DNA of 64,000 nt. It comes from CAIYRG01 sp964494505 (GTDB taxonomy: Bacteria; Pseudomonadota; Alphaproteobacteria; Micropepsales; Micropepsaceae). The position numbers and the translations under genes were made by a program. Of the stretch, positions 34,905 to 44,223 are shown in pieces. Every line of letters starts with the position of its first letter. Position 1 is the first letter of the stretch. Location of the stretch: NCBI GenBank assembly GCA_964494505.1, contig CAZBRO010000001.1, forward strand, positions 124,001-188,000, written 5' to 3'. The notes below the pieces were generated by a model, which made no database searches, was not told the origin of the DNA, and saw nothing but the letters and a program-made list of their open reading frames with translations.

Positions 34905-37139
34905 ATGAACAAGCAAACGCTCAGGGACATCGGCCCGGCCGCCATCACGGCCACGGGCCCCGAGGCGGCGCCGGACATGCCCGGCGAGCAGACGCCTGCT
35001 CAACTAATCCCTGCCGTCTCGCTCGATTCGCCGGGGCGCTTCATCAACCGCGAGCTTTCCTGGCTCGCCTTCAACCGCCGGGTTCTGGAAGAGGCGCAGA
35101 ATCTGCGGCACCCGCTGCTGGAGCGCTTGCGCTTTCTGTCCATCTCCGCGTCCAACCTGGACGAGTTCTACATGGTGCGCGTAGCGGGGCTCAAAGGCAT
35201 GGTCAATGCCGGGGTTTCGACGCTCTCCGATGACGGCCTGACGCCGGCCCAGCAATTGTCCCGCGTCGATCAGATGGCGGCCGAGCTGATTGCCGACCAG
35301 CAGAAGACCTGGCGCGAACTTCGCACGGCACTTGCCAATGCCGGCATCGACGTGGTCGATCCCGACCAGCTCTCCGCCGAAGACAGCATCTGGCTCGACG
35401 GCGAGTTCAGCGAACACATCTTCCCTATCCTGACGCCGCTCGCGATCGATCCGGCTCATCCATTTCCCTTCATTCCCAATCTCGGTTTCGTCATGGCGAT
35501 GCGGTTGGCGCGGCATGATGGCAAGGTGCTGACCGCGCTTCTGCCGATCCCCTCCCAGCTCCAGCGTTTCGTCCGGCTCCCGGACCGCCGCGGCAAGGCG
35601 CGCTTCATCACGCTTGAAAATCTCATCGGGCTGTATCTCGACCGGTTGTTTCCCGGGCATTCGGCGCACGCATCGGGCGTTTTCAGGATCCTGCGCGACA
35701 GCGACATCGAAGTGGAGGAAGAGGCCGAAGACCTGGTGCGGCTCTATGAGTCGCTGTTGAAGCGCCGTCGGCGCGGGTCGGTGATCCGCCTCAAATGCAG
35801 TGCCGACATGCCGCCCGATCTGCGCCATTTCATCGCCGATCACCTCAGCATGGGCATGCGCCAGCCGTTCGTAGTCGACGGGCTTCTGGGCCTGGACGAA
35901 ACCAAGCAGCTCATTCTCGACGACCGCCCCGATCTTCTGTTCGAGCCGTTCACGTCGCGCTTTCCGGAACGCATCCGCGACCATGGCGGGGACTGTTTCG
36001 CGGCCATAAAAGCGAAGGACCTGATCGTTCATCATCCCTTCGAAAGCTTCGATGTGGTGGTCCAGTTCCTGCGTCAGGCCGCCCAGGACCCCGATGTCGT
36101 CGCGATAAAGCAGACGCTCTACCGCACGAGCAAGGACAGCCCGATCGTCCGTGCCCTGATCGAAGCGGCGGAGGCCGGCAAATCCGTCACCGCGCTCGTC
36201 GAACTGAAAGCGCGCTTCGACGAGGCCGCCAACATCAAATGGGCTCGCGATCTCGAACGCGCAGGCGCTCAGGTCGTCTACGGCTTCATCGAACTCAAGA
36301 CGCATGCCAAAGTGAGCCTGGTGGTGCGCCGCGAATCGGGCGAACTGAGAACCTATGTTCATTTCGGCACCGGCAATTATCATCCCGTCACCGCCAAGAT
36401 CTACACCGACCTTTCGCTGTTCTCTGCGAACCCGGCGCTCGGGCGCGATGCGGCGAAATTCTTCAACTACGTCACCGGCTATGCCGAGCCCAACAGCCTC
36501 GAAAAGATCGCGATTTCGCCGCTCACCATGCTCCCCCGCATCATGGAAGGCATCGACGGAGAGATCGAGCACGCCCGCGCCGGGCGTCCCGCCGCGATCT
36601 GGGCCAAGCTCAACGCGCTCGTCGATGCCCGCGTCATCGATGCGCTCTACCGCGCCAGCCAGGCCGGCGTGCAGATCGATCTCGTCGTGCGCGGCATCTG
36701 CTGCCTCAGGCCCGGAGTGCCGGGCCTCTCCGATAACATCCGTGTAAAGAGTATCGTCGGGCGTTTCCTCGAACATTCGCGCATCGTCTGCTTCGGGGCG
36801 GGCCACGGGCTTCCCTCGCCCAAGGCTAGGCTGTTCATCACCTCTGCCGACTGGATGACCCGCAATCTCGACCGCCGCGTCGAGGCCATGGTTCCAGTTG
36901 ACAACCCGACCGTGCATCAGCAGGTACTGTCCCAGATCATGCTGGCCAATCTGAAAGATCAGGCGCAGAGCTGGTTCCTCCGTGCCGACGGCTCCTATGT
37001 CCGTGATCCCGCCTTCGACTCGCCGGACGCGTTCTCGGCGCATACCTATTTCATGACCAATCCATCGCTTTCGGGCCGCGGTAAGGCCTTGAAAGTGGAC
37101 ACACCTCCAACCGTGACGGCCGCGATTCGCGGCGGCTGA
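34905..37139 (+). CDS. ppk: Polyphosphate kinase 1
   Basis: 744 residues; typical PPK1 is about 700. It reversibly makes polyphosphate from ATP. His467 in LKTHAKVSLVV is the phosphorylated histidine and His624 (LEHSRI) the second conserved one. The N-terminus has a Pro/Ala-rich lead of about 35 residues before RFINRELSWLAFNRRVLEEA. Followed by ppx after 13 bases, so synthesis and breakdown of polyphosphate are co-transcribed. Confidence 0.96.
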   Translation: MNKQTLRDIGPAAITATGPEAAPDMPGEQTPAQLIPAVSLDSPGRFINRELSWLAFNRRVLEEAQNLRHPLLERLRFLSISASNLDEFYMVRVAGLKGMVNAGVSTLSDDGLTPAQQLSRVDQMAAELIADQQKTWRELRTALANAGIDVVDPDQLSAEDSIWLDGEFSEHIFPILTPLAIDPAHPFPFIPNLGFVMAMRLARHDGKVLTALLPIPSQLQRFVRLPDRRGKARFITLENLIGLYLDRLFPGHSAHASGVFRILRDSDIEVEEEAEDLVRLYESLLKRRRRGSVIRLKCSADMPPDLRHFIADHLSMGMRQPFVVDGLLGLDETKQLILDDRPDLLFEPFTSRFPERIRDHGGDCFAAIKAKDLIVHHPFESFDVVVQFLRQAAQDPDVVAIKQTLYRTSKDSPIVRALIEAAEAGKSVTALVELKARFDEAANIKWARDLERAGAQVVYGFIELKTHAKVSLVVRRESGELRTYVHFGTGNYHPVTAKIYTDLSLFSANPALGRDAAKFFNYVTGYAEPNSLEKIAISPLTMLPRIMEGIDGEIEHARAGRPAAIWAKLNALVDARVIDALYRASQAGVQIDLVVRGICCLRPGVPGLSDNIRVKSIVGRFLEHSRIVCFGAGHGLPSPKARLFITSADWMTRNLDRRVEAMVPVDNPTVHQQVLSQIMLANLKDQAQSWFLRADGSYVRDPAFDSPDAFSAHTYFMTNPSLSGRGKALKVDTPPTVTAAIRGG

Positions 37140-37152
37140 TTTCGCCCCAAAG

Positions 37153-38676
37153 GTGCCACGCTTGAGTCTTGCCGATTTCCAGCCGCGCACGCTTTCGCGC
37201 AACCAGAGCGGCTACCGTCCCATCGCCGTTGTCGATATCGGCTCGAATTCCGTGCGCCTTGTCATCTATGAAGGACCCTGGCGGCATGCGGCCGCCCTTC
37301 ACAACGAGAAGGCCATCTGCGCCATCGGCCGCAACATGGTCTCGACCGGCCAGCTCGATCCGGAAGGCATGCAGTTTGCGCTTGAGACCCTCGCCCGCTT
37401 CCGCGAATTGTGCGACGGGCATCGGGTTGTCGATGCGGGAGCGGTCGCCACCTCCGCCGCGCGAGACGCCACCAACGGACGCGAATTCATCAAGAGCGCC
37501 GAGAAGGCCCTTGGCCGGCCGATCCGCATACTTTCCGGCGAGGAGGAGGCCCGCGTCGCGGCCGAAGGGACCCTTGCCGGCATTCCCGGTGCCGATGGGC
37601 TGGTTGCCGATTTGGGCGGCGGCAGCCTGGACATGGTCACCGTCAGGGACGGGAAGACGGGGGCGGCCGCAACGCTGCCGTTCGGACCTTTGCGGCTGAT
37701 GGATGTTGCAGGCGCCAAGCTCGATAAAGCGCGTGGGGTGGTCGAAAAAGGTCTCGACAAGCTTGATTTCGCGAAATCGCTCAAGGGCCGCGCGCTTTAC
37801 GCGGTTGGCGGCATCTGGCGCGCGCTCGCCCATGTCGACATGGAGGAAGAGGAATATCCCCTTCGCGTACTGCACCATTACGTCATCCCCTCGGGCCGCG
37901 CGGTGAAGCTGTGTCGCGTGGTGTCGGGGCTTTCCAGGAAATCGCTGGAGAGGATGCATTCGGTGCCCAAGCGGCGCGCAGAGGCGCTGCCTTATGGCGC
38001 GGTGGTCATGGAGGAGATGATCCAGACCTTCGGCCTGAAGGAAGTCGTAGTCTCGGCTTACGGTTTGCGCGAGGGGGTGCTGCGGCAGAAGCTCAAGCCG
38101 GATGAAGCGGCCAAGGACCCGTTGATCGCTTTCGCCCAGGATTTGAACCAGCGCGAATCGCGCGTCGCCGGGCATGCGCCAGAATTGTTTGCCTGGATGA
38201 CGGCCCTCTTTCCGAAAGAGACGGAAAGTCAGCGGCGCATCCGCGAGGCGGCGTGTCTGTTCTCCGACATCGGCTGGCGGCGTCACCCCGACGATCGCGC
38301 CATGGGCGCATTCGCCCAGGTATTGCTCGGCAATTACGGCGGCGCCGACCACCACGAGCGGGCGCTGATGGCGAGTGCGGTCTATTACCGTTATGCTGGC
38401 GATGGCGATGTTCCGGTGGCCACCGGGGTAAGCCGTCTGCTTACGGCCGAAGGCGATCTGCTGGCCCAGCAGATCGGATTGGCGGCGCGGCTAGCCTTCG
38501 GGCTTTCCGGCGCGCTCAAAAGCGAATTGCCGGAGATAACTCTCAAGCTCACAAAGGACGTGGTCGCGCTCGAGATTCCGTCGGCGAAGAAAGCCCTGCT
38601 CGGTGAGACCGTGCACAAGCGCCTTGCGGATATCGCGCGCGCCTTCGACCGCAAGGGCCAGGCGAGCGTGGGCTGA
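37153..38676 (+). CDS. ppx: Exopolyphosphatase (Ppx/GppA family)
   Basis: 507 residues. VVDIGSNSVRLVIYE and GLVADLGGGSLDMV are the two phosphate loops of the actin-like Ppx/GppA fold; the C-terminal half contains an HD-type helical region (DDRAMGAFAQVLLGNYGGADHHER). Degrades polyphosphate or pppGpp. Start is GTG 37153; TTG 37162 has a better-spaced AAAGG and is an alternative. Cotranscribed with ppk. Confidence 0.94.
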   Translation: MPRLSLADFQPRTLSRNQSGYRPIAVVDIGSNSVRLVIYEGPWRHAAALHNEKAICAIGRNMVSTGQLDPEGMQFALETLARFRELCDGHRVVDAGAVATSAARDATNGREFIKSAEKALGRPIRILSGEEEARVAAEGTLAGIPGADGLVADLGGGSLDMVTVRDGKTGAAATLPFGPLRLMDVAGAKLDKARGVVEKGLDKLDFAKSLKGRALYAVGGIWRALAHVDMEEEEYPLRVLHHYVIPSGRAVKLCRVVSGLSRKSLERMHSVPKRRAEALPYGAVVMEEMIQTFGLKEVVVSAYGLREGVLRQKLKPDEAAKDPLIAFAQDLNQRESRVAGHAPELFAWMTALFPKETESQRRIREAACLFSDIGWRRHPDDRAMGAFAQVLLGNYGGADHHERALMASAVYYRYAGDGDVPVATGVSRLLTAEGDLLAQQIGLAARLAFGLSGALKSELPEITLKLTKDVVALEIPSAKKALLGETVHKRLADIARAFDRKGQASVG

Positions 38677-38682
38677 GGGCCG

Positions 38683-38712
38683 AAAAAAGAGCCCCGCCGG
38701 GTGGCGGAGCTC
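38683..38712 (-). terminator. Terminator of the amidase gene
   Basis: GAGCCCCGCC (38689-38698) pairs with GGCGGAGCTC (38703-38712), with one mismatch. On the minus strand it is followed by TTTTTT (38688-38683). It lies 120 bases past the amidase stop, and just after the ppx stop on the other strand. A second small hairpin (GCGCAA/TTGCGC, 38728-38743) lies next to it. Confidence 0.7.
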
Positions 38713-38832
38713 GTGAGTGGGGTCAGTGCGCAACGTCTTGCGCCTATTAAATTTATCGCGATTTTCGAGTTCCCCTTTTCACGATAGGAGGAGGGCCGTT
38801 TTTTGTTACAGCGGTTCCCGCAGCCCTCGCCT

Positions 38833-40431
38833 CTATCGCGCCGGCAGCGCCGGGGTGGTCTTAGGCGGCAGGCGGTGGTGCGTCGCCTGCTCATAGGCAT
38901 AGGCAAGCTTCAGCAGAACGGGCTCGCTGTAGGGTCGCCCGAAAAAGGTGATTCCCACAGGCAGATTGTCGACCGTGAATCCCGACGGCACCGTCATGAT
39001 GGCGGAGTAGGCGAGGAACGTGTTGTAGGTCGGGATGCCCTTGTTGGCCACGTAAGGCGGATTGATGCCGTCCTTGATCAGAGTAGGCTGATGCTCGACG
39101 GTCTTGTGGACAATGGCGTCGAGCCTGTTGTCGGCCATCACTTTCAGGATGTTGAGCATCAGCTGATCGCGGGCCTTTAGATAATCGGCATACTTGGCGG
39201 TATCGAGGGCGGGCGGCGAGCCTTTCCAGATGTCACCGCTGCGGGGTGGAAAGCTCTGGCTAAGGGCTGGCGATTTCGCGATGTCCTCGCGTGATTTGAA
39301 CGGGCTGTTCGGATTGCGCGCGAGATAACGCTTCAGCGCTTCGTCGTTCGCGGTCGGATCGCCGGCCCGCTTGTCCGTCAGCGCCTTGAAGTCCGGGATA
39401 ACGATGTTGTCCACGATCGTTGCCCCGGCCGCTTTCAGCTCTGCGACATTCTTCTCGAAGACCGCATCCACCTTCTTGAAATCCTCCGATTCGGGTTCGG
39501 AATTCATCCCGATGGATTCGCGCAAGATGCCGATGCGCGCGCCCTTCAATCCGTTCGTGTCGAGAAAGCGCGTGTAGCTGCCATTATGCTTGTCGACACC
39601 GACGGCGGTCAGGGGGTCCTCGGGATCGTAGCCCACCATGACGTCCAGGAGATGCGCGAGGTCGCTGACGTTGCGGGCAAGCGGTCCCATTTGCGCGGCC
39701 AAAGTGGGATAGCCGTCCCACATACCGCTGCGGCTGACGAGACCGGGCGTCGGGCGCATGCTGACAAGCGAGTCCCAGCCCGCCGGGCGGCGGATGGACG
39801 CGAGAGTCTCTTCGCCCAGCGCGACCGTTGCGAAGTTTGCCGCGAGCGAGGCAGCCGAGCCGCCCGACGAACCGCCCACGGTGCGTTCCAGATCGTAGGG
39901 GTTGTGGGTGATGCCGAACATCGAGCCGTAGGTATCCCCGCGTGCATATTCGCTGAGCGTGGTCTTGCCGAGAATGATCGCGCCGGCCTTGCGCAATTGC
40001 TCGACCACGAAGGAGTCGCGGGTTGGCCGGTAATCCTTGAATACGACGGTACCCAAAGTGGTCGGCAGGCCCGCGACGTCGATCTCGTCTTTGACCAGAA
40101 CCGGGATGCCGTGAAGCGGGCCGGTAAATCCCGATTGCCTATAGGCCGCGTCCAATTTGTCGGCGTCTTCGAGCGCCCGTGGGTTCAGCGTGATGATCGC
40201 GTTGATGGCGGGGCCTTTTTTGTCGTAGGCAGCGATGCGGTCGAGATAGGCCTGGACCAATTGATGCGCCGTCAGCCGCCCGGATTTCATCGCGGCATGG
40301 ATGTCGTCGATGGACGTCTCCATGACCTGGAACGGCGCGTTCTGAGCATGCGCCGGAGCGGTTGGCTGGGAAGCCGTCACAGTGGCCGCGACCAAGAGGC
40401 TCCCGAACAGGGCTAATCCCCGACGTTTCAT
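38833..40431 (-). CDS. Exported amidase (amidase signature family)
   Basis: 532 residues. Signal peptide to about residue 30 (ending PAHAQ) and GGGAGG before the ATG. The amidase signature triad is visible: Lys114 (VLVKDEIDVAG), the GGSSGGSAAS loop (Ser188/Ser189) and nucleophile Ser212 in LASIRRPA. It hydrolyses an amide, probably in the periplasm; the natural substrate is not evident. Monocistronic, ended by the terminator at 38683-38712, divergent from the ABC ATPase. Confidence 0.9.
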   Translation of the reverse strand: MKRRGLALFGSLLVAATVTASQPTAPAHAQNAPFQVMETSIDDIHAAMKSGRLTAHQLVQAYLDRIAAYDKKGPAINAIITLNPRALEDADKLDAAYRQSGFTGPLHGIPVLVKDEIDVAGLPTTLGTVVFKDYRPTRDSFVVEQLRKAGAIILGKTTLSEYARGDTYGSMFGITHNPYDLERTVGGSSGGSAASLAANFATVALGEETLASIRRPAGWDSLVSMRPTPGLVSRSGMWDGYPTLAAQMGPLARNVSDLAHLLDVMVGYDPEDPLTAVGVDKHNGSYTRFLDTNGLKGARIGILRESIGMNSEPESEDFKKVDAVFEKNVAELKAAGATIVDNIVIPDFKALTDKRAGDPTANDEALKRYLARNPNSPFKSREDIAKSPALSQSFPPRSGDIWKGSPPALDTAKYADYLKARDQLMLNILKVMADNRLDAIVHKTVEHQPTLIKDGINPPYVANKGIPTYNTFLAYSAIMTVPSGFTVDNLPVGITFFGRPYSEPVLLKLAYAYEQATHHRLPPKTTPALPAR

Positions 40432-40591
40432 TGGCGCCTCCCCTCTTGACGGTGGCGAAGGCTACATCTTCGCCGCCCCGCCACAAAGACGCGTGGCCAT
40501 GCCACCGCGCTATAGAGGGGCGAGGCGTGCTTGCGGTCACAGTCCATTCCCGCCTAACTAGCCGTCGAGACTCATTCGCAAAGGTCACGCC

Positions 40592-41698
<1,107 letters not shown>

Positions 41699-41799
41699 AC
41701 GAACCGGCTAAACAGGGCGGAAATTAGGGTTGGGCGAAGAAATGCGCGCAAGATCGCCCCTCGCGCGCTATCATGTCGCCAACGTAGGAGTATGAGCCG

Positions 41800-42015
41800 A
41801 TGGGCAGTTTTAGCATTTGGCACTGGCTGATCTTGCTGGTTGTCGTCGCACTGGTGTTTGGAGGCAAAGGGAAGATTTCCAACATCATGGGGGACGTCGC
41901 CAGCGGCATCCGGAACTTCAAGGAAGGTTTGAAGGACCCGAATGAGGCGCGGGCCATCCCCGACAAGAATGAGACCATCGAGGCCAAGAAGGCCGAAGAG
42001 GTCAAGCACGGCTGA
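41800..42015 (+). CDS. tatA: Sec-independent protein translocase TatA
   Basis: 71 residues. One membrane helix (about 7-21), then FGGKGKISNIMGDVASGIRNFKEGL, the TatA hinge and amphipathic helix, and a charged tail. TatA multimers form the pathway for folded twin-arginine substrates. First of tatA-tatB-tatC. At least one substrate, the DUF1501 protein, is encoded in this window. Confidence 0.96.
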   Translation: MGSFSIWHWLILLVVVALVFGGKGKISNIMGDVASGIRNFKEGLKDPNEARAIPDKNETIEAKKAEEVKHG

Positions 42016-42093
42016 CCCGGCCGCAGGTGGAGACGCACTTGAGCGTCCGCCTCGCAGGAGGCGGCGGCCCATGGGCATGAGGTATCGTTCTGA

Positions 42094-42570
42094 ATGTTCG
42101 GCATCGACGGCAGCGAGTTCCTGGTCATTCTGATCGTTGCGCTGGTTGTGGTCGGTCCCAAGGATCTGCCCAAGCTGATGCGCACGATCGGCCAATGGGC
42201 GGGCCGGGCGCGCGCTATGGCCGATCAGTTCCGGCGCAGTTTCGACGACATGGCCCGCCAGAGCGAGCTGGACGAATTGCGCGCGGAGGTGAACAAGCTG
42301 AAGACGACGGCCACCCAGCCCATGACGGAGGCCGACTACAACGCCTTGGGGATCGAGTTCCCCAAAGACCCGCTGGCGAACATCGAGGATGTCGGCGCAG
42401 CTCCTCCGAAGCTGGACGAGTTCGCGGACGTCACGTCGGGGGCTCCTTCCGTTGCGCCCGCAGCCTCGCCAGCGGCCGTGGCCGCTCCGGCGCCCGCAGC
42501 CGCTCCGGCCGCGGCTCCACAGGAGGCGCCCGCGCCTGAGCCTGCCACGAACACCAGCACGGCCGCCTGA
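42094..42570 (+). CDS. tatB: Sec-independent protein translocase TatB
   Basis: 158 residues. MFGIDGSEFLVILIVALVVVGPKDLPKLMRTIG is the typical TatB helix with the Gly-Pro hinge; an amphipathic helix follows to about 75. The tail from about 110 is Ala/Pro-rich and low complexity. TatB with TatC recognises RR signal peptides. 78 bases after tatA, three before tatC. Confidence 0.95.
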   Translation: MFGIDGSEFLVILIVALVVVGPKDLPKLMRTIGQWAGRARAMADQFRRSFDDMARQSELDELRAEVNKLKTTATQPMTEADYNALGIEFPKDPLANIEDVGAAPPKLDEFADVTSGAPSVAPAASPAAVAAPAPAAAPAAAPQEAPAPEPATNTSTAA

Positions 42571-42573
42571 TCC

Positions 42574-43401
42574 ATGGCCGGTCCCTCAGCCGAAGAAGAG
42601 GCCGAACTCGAATCGAGCAAAGCGCCGCTGCTCGAACATCTGATGGAGCTGCGCAATCGCATCGTCTATTCGCTAATTGCGTTTCTGGTCTGCTTTCTCT
42701 TCTGCTTCGCGGTTTCGCGGCCGATTTTCACCTTCCTGACGCAACCCTTGTCCGACGCTCTGGCCGGTCAGATCAACCGGACGATGATCTTCACCGCGCT
42801 GTACGAACAGTTCTTCACCTATGTGAAGATCGGCATGTTCGGCGCGCTCTGCCTGGCCTTCCCGTTCATGGCGTGGCAGCTCTGGATGTTCATCGCACCC
42901 GGTCTCTACAAGCACGAGCGCAAGGCGTTCATCCCGTTCCTCGTGGCGACGCCGGTAATGTTCATTCTGGGCGCGGCGTTCGTCTATTACTTGATGCTGC
43001 CGCGCGTGATCCGCTTCTTCCTGAGCGAGGAAGTTCCCGCCTCTCCGGGCCAGATCGCGATCCAGCTCGCGCCTCGTGTGGGCGAATATTTGAGCTTTGT
43101 GATGACGCTCATCTTCGCCTTCGGCTTCTGCTTCGAATTGCCGGTGCTGCTGACGCTGTTGGGCCGCGTCGGGATCGTGACGAGCAAGGGGCTCAAGAGT
43201 GCGCGGCGCTATGCGATCGTGGGCGTGTTCGCGCTCGCGGCCGTGGTGACTCCGCCGGACGTGTTCAGTCAGCTTTCTCTCGCGTTCCCGCTGGTCGGGC
43301 TCTACGAGATTTCGGTCTGGGCGGTGATGCTGATCGAGCGTCAGCGCGCCAAGGAAGAAGCCGCAGCGGCAGCCGCTGCCCGCAACATTCAGCCGACATA
43401 G
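42574..43401 (+). CDS. tatC: Sec-independent protein translocase TatC
   Basis: 275 residues with six membrane helices. APLLEHLMELRNRIVYSLIAF is the conserved N-terminal region that binds the RR motif; FAFGFCFELPVLLTLLGRVGIV and the ending VTPPDVFSQLSLAFPLVGLYEIS are family hallmarks. The N-terminal 15 residues are acidic. Three bases after tatB. Confidence 0.97.
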   Translation: MAGPSAEEEAELESSKAPLLEHLMELRNRIVYSLIAFLVCFLFCFAVSRPIFTFLTQPLSDALAGQINRTMIFTALYEQFFTYVKIGMFGALCLAFPFMAWQLWMFIAPGLYKHERKAFIPFLVATPVMFILGAAFVYYLMLPRVIRFFLSEEVPASPGQIAIQLAPRVGEYLSFVMTLIFAFGFCFELPVLLTLLGRVGIVTSKGLKSARRYAIVGVFALAAVVTPPDVFSQLSLAFPLVGLYEISVWAVMLIERQRAKEEAAAAAAARNIQPT

Positions 43402-43440
43402 ATTCGCCTACCGGCCGGGTGAGGGGCGGCGTTACCTCGT

Positions 43441-43463
43441 CCTTCGACAAGCGCAGGATGAGG
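43441..43463. repeat. Single copy of the CTTCGACAAG intergenic repeat
   Basis: CCTTCGACAAGCGCAGGATG then AGG resembles the repeat core at 1511 and 12763, in the gap between the convergent tatC and DUF4440 genes. Confidence 0.6.
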
Positions 43464-43499
43464 GTTTCATGACCGACATCCACCGAAGGGAGGGGGCGA

Positions 43500-43871
43500 T
43501 CAGGCCAGCATGTTGGCGTCGCGCATAAGCAGCCAGCGCCCGTCCGGCTCCTTGCGGAAAATCGACAGCGTATGGCCCGCACGCCGCACGGTTTTGCCGT
43601 TCGGCTGAGTGGCGGTGACTGTCAGATGCGTGCGTGCCCACGCGCGGTTTCCCAGCACCTCGACCTCCAGCACGTCGCTCAGGCCCTCGAAGGCTACTGC
43701 CTTCATCCCCCGAGACGCCGCTGCGAACTCCGCCTTTCCGAAGGCGCGTCCCGGAACCATGAACACGACATCCTCCAGCATGAGCGAAAGCACGGTATCG
43801 ATATCGCCCGATTTGGAGGACGCGATCCAGGTGGCAATGAGGTCGCGGATGGCGCGTTCGTCGTCGGACAT
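43500..43871 (-). CDS. SgcJ/EcaC-type (DUF4440, NTF2-like) protein
   Basis: 123 residues from ATG 43871, which has GGAGG eight bases upstream (the ATG at 43883 lies before this site). The pattern DERAIRDLIATWIASSKSGD, MLEDVVFMVPG and a C-terminal RRAGHTLSIFRKEPDGRWLLMRD fits the NTF2-like DUF4440/SgcJ family. Members bind small ligands or act as isomerases; the role here is unknown. Same strand as the DUF1272 gene 25 bases upstream. Confidence 0.88.
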   Translation of the reverse strand: MSDDERAIRDLIATWIASSKSGDIDTVLSLMLEDVVFMVPGRAFGKAEFAAASRGMKAVAFEGLSDVLEVEVLGNRAWARTHLTVTATQPNGKTVRRAGHTLSIFRKEPDGRWLLMRDANMLA

Positions 43872-43896
43872 CGGTTCCTCCATCGGGGTTGGAGCA

Positions 43897-44139
43897 TCAG
43901 GGGTTCGGGGCGCAGCCGCCCGGCTTCACCTTCCGCACCTTGGACGCGGGGTTCTTGAGGAGCTTCGCCGCTGGACGAATCGGGCGCTGAACCAGATTAC
44001 CGCCGCAATTGGGGCAGATGCCGCCCACGTGCTCGGCGCAGGCGGGGCAGAAGGTGCATTCATAGGTGCAGATCAAAGCCAGCGCCGCCGGCGGCAGGTC
44101 GGCGTCGCAGCATTCGCAATTCGGGCGCAGTTCCAGCAT
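43897..44139 (-). CDS. DUF1272 zinc-ribbon-like protein
   Basis: 80 residues. MLELRPNCECCDADLPP, then YECTFCPACAEHVGGICPNCGG: seven or more cysteines in CxxC-type pairs make zinc binding likely. The sequence matches DUF1272, small proteins of unknown function. Probably cotranscribed with the DUF4440 gene. Both interrupt the tatC-serS order often seen in alphaproteobacteria. Confidence 0.9.
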   Translation of the reverse strand: MLELRPNCECCDADLPPAALALICTYECTFCPACAEHVGGICPNCGGNLVQRPIRPAAKLLKNPASKVRKVKPGGCAPNP

Positions 44140-44223
44140 CGTCGGCTCCGGCTGGGTTCTGGCGCTTCTTTACGCCATTCCCGCCCCATGCCAGAAGAGC
44201 CCCCCATTTCGGGAAACGCCGCC

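Noticed and set aside
35004..37202. 732-residue minus-strand open frame
   Set aside because: Antisense to ppk, which is certain from motifs; composition is that of a shadow frame.
40139..40588. Minus-strand frame upstream of the amidase
   Set aside because: It overlaps the amidase N-terminus in another frame and the amidase signal peptide is clear.
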